DNA from: Pelagomonas calceolata
Lineage: Eukaryota > Sar > Pelagophyceae > Pelagomonadales > Pelagomonadaceae
Assembly (NCBI GenBank): GCA_918797485.1
Contig: CAKKNE010000001.1
Location: 3,472,001 to 3,536,000, forward strand
Length of the DNA: 64,000 bases
Direction: 5' to 3'
Both the position numbers and the translations under genes were made by a program. The notes under the pieces are model-generated. The model did not search any database. It worked only from the letters and a program-made list of their open reading frames with translations, and was not told the origin of the DNA. Of this stretch, positions 61,417-64,000 are shown in pieces; position 1 is the stretch's first letter, and every line of letters starts with the position of its first letter.

Positions 61417-62559
61417 ATGGTGCTCCCCCGGCCGCGGCGCCTGTCCGGCATCGACATGGCGCCCGCCGAGCCCGAGAACACGCAAGAGCTCGGCGCCACG
61501 ATGGTCTCCGGGGGCGTGCAGATCTCGAAGACGCGCGGTCTAACGGTCGATGGCGAGCAGCACGGCGCCATCAAACGAGACGATCTGAGATTTGAGCCGG
61601 GCGCGCTGGGCGCGGGCGCGTGCTCCGTCGTGCGCCTCGCGCGCCACACGGCTACGAATCAAAGGTACGCCGTGAAGCTCTTTGCTATTTTCGACGACGC
61701 CAAAAGGAGGCAGCTCGTCGAGGAGATCCGTACATTATTTAGTCTGGACTGCGCGGCGCTCGTGCAGTTCCACGGTGCTTATCTGGATGGGGCCACTGGC
61801 AAGGTCGGCGTCGTGCTGGACTACATGGATGCTGGTAGCGTCGAAGGCTTGATCCAACAGCGGCGAGCGCCTCTGCCCGAGAAGGTGGCCGCCTCCATCT
61901 TATACCAGTGCTGCTGGGGCCTCGGCTATTTGCACTTCGAGCGCCGGCTACACCGCGACGTCAAGCCGGGCAACATATTGCTCAGTAGTCGGGGCGAGGC
62001 GCGTCTGTCGGACTTTGGCATCAGCAAGGCTCTCACCGACGAGGAGGAGTCGGCGAAGACCATGGTCGGCACGTTTAGGTATATGGCGCCCGAGCGGTTG
62101 CGAGGAGACGCCTACAGTTTTGAGTCAGACGTCTGGGCAGCCGGCATGGTGCTCTTGGAATTGCTGCGGGGCGACGCCGTCTTCCCGCCGTCCTGCACGC
62201 CGCTCGACTTGAACGGCGCTTGCGAGCGGCTCGCGCGGGATTTTGTGGCGGAGAAGCTCGCGGGCGTCGACGTCTCAACTGATTGTGTCGACTTCGCCGA
62301 GGCTTGTTTGCGGCGGCGCGCCGAGGACCGGGCGCTGCCCGATTTATTATTGGGCGGCCCCTGGCTCGCGGGCCTGGACCTCGAGGGCTGTTGTGTGACC
62401 CTGGCGCCCTTCCTGGCGAACCTGCGATCGGCAGCGGCGGCGCGGCCGCCGCCCGCGCCGCCCGCGCGGCAGTCTTCCACGTTCGCCGCGGACCTGAGCC
62501 TCATCCAGACGCTCGACGCGTCCTCGGACGACGACGACGAGGCGACGGTGGAGGGTTAA
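61417..62559 (+). CDS. MAP kinase kinase-like (STE7/MAP2K) protein kinase
   Basis: 380 aa. Kinase domain with glycine loop GALGAGACSVVRLA (62-75), catalytic Lys in YAVKLF (K87), HRDVKPGNIL (D181), DFG at D199 (LSDFGIS), activation segment SKALTDEEESAKTMVGTFRY then MAPERLRG. The FGIS and VGTFRYMAPER segments are typical of MEK-type kinases; the S/T phosphoacceptor positions S-x-x-x-T are not cleanly conserved (E residues occupy the loop). Acidic C-terminus DASSDDDDEATVEG. It would phosphorylate a MAP kinase; target unknown. The upstream motif is at 61145. Confidence 0.85.
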   Translation: MVLPRPRRLSGIDMAPAEPENTQELGATMVSGGVQISKTRGLTVDGEQHGAIKRDDLRFEPGALGAGACSVVRLARHTATNQRYAVKLFAIFDDAKRRQLVEEIRTLFSLDCAALVQFHGAYLDGATGKVGVVLDYMDAGSVEGLIQQRRAPLPEKVAASILYQCCWGLGYLHFERRLHRDVKPGNILLSSRGEARLSDFGISKALTDEEESAKTMVGTFRYMAPERLRGDAYSFESDVWAAGMVLLELLRGDAVFPPSCTPLDLNGACERLARDFVAEKLAGVDVSTDCVDFAEACLRRRAEDRALPDLLLGGPWLAGLDLEGCCVTLAPFLANLRSAAAARPPPAPPARQSSTFAADLSLIQTLDASSDDDDEATVEG

Positions 62560-62572
62560 GTTAGTTTAATTT

Positions 62573-62596
62573 GATAGCGTCCTGTAACACACTAGC
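62573..62596 (+). promoter_or_regulatory. recurrent upstream near-palindrome, copy 15
   Basis: GATAGCGTCC then TGTAACACACTAGC, 90 bp before ATG 62687; tandem context, 14 bp after the kinase stop. Confidence 0.6.
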
Positions 62597-62686
62597 GAGC
62601 ACGGAGAGCGTCGAGTTTTGCCAGGCATAAAAACTGCGCTGGCGAGCCCATAGATCACTGAGTTCAAAGCAGACACATTACAGACC

Positions 62687-63345
62687 ATGGGCAACACATT
62701 CGCCAGCGCCGAGCTGCCCACGGGACCCGTAGAGTGCAGCTACACGCCGCCACTCAAAGTTAATCCAGCCAACCCCAAGGTCTTTTTCGACATGATGATC
62801 GGTAGTGCTCAGATTGGGCGCATAGTCATGGAATTGAAGGCAGATGTAAGCTCAGTGCACAAATCAATCTCGCCGCGATTCTCGCCCACGGCCTGAATCA
62901 TGCCCACCACGCCATCGACGCGACGCAGGTAGCGCCGAAGACGGCAGAAAACTTCCGGGCGCTGTGCACCGGCGAGAAGGGCTTCGGCTACAAGGGCTCG
63001 TCGTTCCACCGCGTGATTCCGAAGTTCATGTGCCAGGGCGGTGATTTTACGAATCACAACGGCACGGGAGGCAAGTCTATTTATGGAGCAAAATTTGCCG
63101 ACGAGAACTTTAAACTCCGCCACGACGGCCCCGGCATCCTCTCGATGGCCAACGCGGGCCCGGGCACGAACGGCTCGCAGTTCTTCCTGTGCACGGCGCT
63201 GACGTCGTGGCTGGATGGGAAGCATGTGGTGTTTGGCCAGGTCGTCGAGGGCTACGGCGTCGTCAAGGCGATCGAAAGTGTAGGGTCGTCGTCGGGGAAG
63301 ACTGCGGCAAAAGTCGTCATCGCGGACTGCGGCCAGTGCGAGTAA
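62687..63345 (+). CDS. cyclophilin-type peptidyl-prolyl isomerase, two exons
   Basis: Exons 62687-62845 and 62929-63345 give 191 aa. Cyclophilin core: KVFFDMMIG...[18 protein letters not shown] across the splice, [20 protein letters not shown] with the catalytic Arg, [52 protein letters not shown]. All active-site residues are present. The start MGNTFAS could be N-myristoylated, which is unusual in cyclophilins; an extra stretch of about 20 residues precedes the core. Convergent with the phosphomutase gene, 2 bp apart. Confidence 0.95.
62846..62928 (+). repeat. introner-like intron of the cyclophilin gene
   Basis: 83 nt, GT-AG, phase 0. Core CGATGGCGT in antisense (plus: ACGCCATCG at 62909-62917) near the acceptor. 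Confidence 0.75.
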
Positions 63346-63347
63346 TA

Positions 63348-64000
63348 CTAGTTAGACTTAGCGACGGCCTCGAGCTCCGCCAGATCGATGTCCTCCTCAA
63401 AAGGCTGGAGGTAGGGCAGCACCGCCGCGCAGATCGCCGCCGTCCCGCCCGCGTCGTCGGCCTCCATCTGCAAGGACACGACGGGCTCGTGGAGCGACGC
63501 GCGCGCGATGAGCCAGTCGCCGTCGCCCACTGAACAGCGGAGGCCGTCGTGGTTGACCGGCTCCATTCGCCAAGACGCAGTCGCGGTCTCACACGCCTTC
63601 AGCGCGTCGCACAGTTTGATTTCAGCCTCGGGCACCTTCTCCAGACTTGAGACGGGCATCTTGACCTTGATCGACTCCGCCGGCTCCTTTAATGAACCAC
63701 CGAGCAAGTCCAACAACCCACAACTAGGATTCGCAACCCTAGCTTTTGCCAACCTCCCAAGCAGCTTCGCCGCCGTGTAGCAGCCGTCGTCCACAAAATT
63801 ATTCGACCGCCACGCGCTATGTCCACTTGTTTCAATAGCCAACAACGCAGGCTCCGGTTTAGTTTCCGCCGCCCGATCAATCACGTTCCGATAGCCCATC
63901 TTGAACCGATCGTGCGTACCGCCCCGCTCCTCAATGAATTGCGTCATGCCCCCGGAGGTCACAGGATCGGTCACGATGACCCCATTACCATCCTCGAGCG
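63348..64000 (-). CDS. phosphomannomutase/phosphoglucomutase family enzyme, C-terminal part (5' end outside window)
   Basis: About 217 residues visible, open to the window edge. Family marks: GNGVIVTDPVTSGGMTQF, AIETSGHSAWRSNNFVDDG (sugar-binding loop, cf. GEESGH), DGLRCSVGDGDWLIARASLH, EPVVSLQMEAD in the C-terminal phosphate-binding domain. The GEMSGH-like loop here reads ETSGH, as in the plant plastid-type PGM/PMM branch (recollection). Reaction: interconversion of hexose 1- and 6-phosphates. The active-site phosphoserine lies upstream, outside the window. Confidence 0.75.
   Translation of the reverse strand, partial: LEDGNGVIVTDPVTSGGMTQFIEERGGTHDRFKMGYRNVIDRAAETKPEPALLAIETSGHSAWRSNNFVDDGCYTAAKLLGRLAKARVANPSCGLLDLLGGSLKEPAESIKVKMPVSSLEKVPEAEIKLCDALKACETATASWRMEPVNHDGLRCSVGDGDWLIARASLHEPVVSLQMEADDAGGTAAICAAVLPYLQPFEEDIDLAELEAVAKSN

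Overview
The window is nuclear DNA of a eukaryote, most likely a photosynthetic stramenopile alga and probably a pelagophyte (Aureococcus/Pelagomonas-like). The evidence is in the sequence. It is GC-rich and very gene-dense, with about 42 genes in 64 kb. Genes are mostly single-exon; seven have one short intron each (52-169 nt). Start codons sit in eukaryotic contexts rather than behind Shine-Dalgarno sites. Several proteins carry signal-peptide-like N-termini ending in the heterokont plastid motif (AFAPP at the start encoded at 17000, GFAPP at the start encoded at 26542). The gene set mixes plastid functions (tocopherol cyclase, transaldolase, SET-domain methyltransferase, DUF6816-like lumenal protein, carotenoid oxygenase), mitochondrial functions (PCCB, MIC19-like, OPA3, SAM carrier) and typical eukaryotic functions (NCBP3, UTP5/WDR43, gamma-SNAP, MAP2K, ALG9, LIN54-type CXC protein).

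Layout. 1-6.5 kb: pseudouridine synthase end, FG-GAP membrane protein, lipoate ligase-like protein, SET methyltransferase, gamma-SNAP. 6.5-20 kb: a 1574-aa coiled-coil protein, MIC19-like protein, tocopherol cyclase, transaldolase, NYN nuclease-like protein, PLP enzyme, YciI-type protein. 20-36.6 kb: glycine-rich repeat protein, UTP5, OPA3, PCCB, small plastid protein, SGNH esterase, histidine phosphatase, ankyrin protein, SAM carrier, serine dehydratase, ALG9, MYND protein, GT31-like glycosyltransferase. 36.9-42.7 kb: one 1954-aa NACHT/WD40/ankyrin protein. 43.4-64 kb: PT-rich surface protein, CXC-PDZ protein, HPRT, LRR protein, alpha/beta hydrolase, NCBP3, lumenal protein, SOUL protein, secreted fragment, carotenoid oxygenase, nucleotide phosphatase with a tRNA-Trp inside its intron, kelch protein, MAP2K, cyclophilin and the end of a hexose phosphomutase. 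Genes alternate in divergent and convergent pairs. Convergent stops are often within 15 bp of each other and sometimes overlap.

Three things stand out. (1) The 36859-42723 protein has a NACHT ATPase interrupted by a RelA/SpoT-like nucleotidyltransferase-fold segment, followed by 14 WD-like units and ankyrin repeats. (2) Six of the seven introns found contain the same 9-mer CGATGGCGT, in either orientation relative to the host gene, and several have short inverted repeats at their ends; this looks like an introner family of intron-making mobile elements. (3) A 22-26-bp near-palindrome (left half GCTAGCG, right half TGTAAGACACTAGC) occurs 15 times, always upstream of genes. Where the neighbouring genes are in tandem it always points at the downstream gene. 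There is also a short transposon-like repeat family (6473, 35248, 42991, 55308), one copy of which is flanked by an 11-bp direct repeat.

All functional calls rest on reading motifs by eye; no database or folding search was run.
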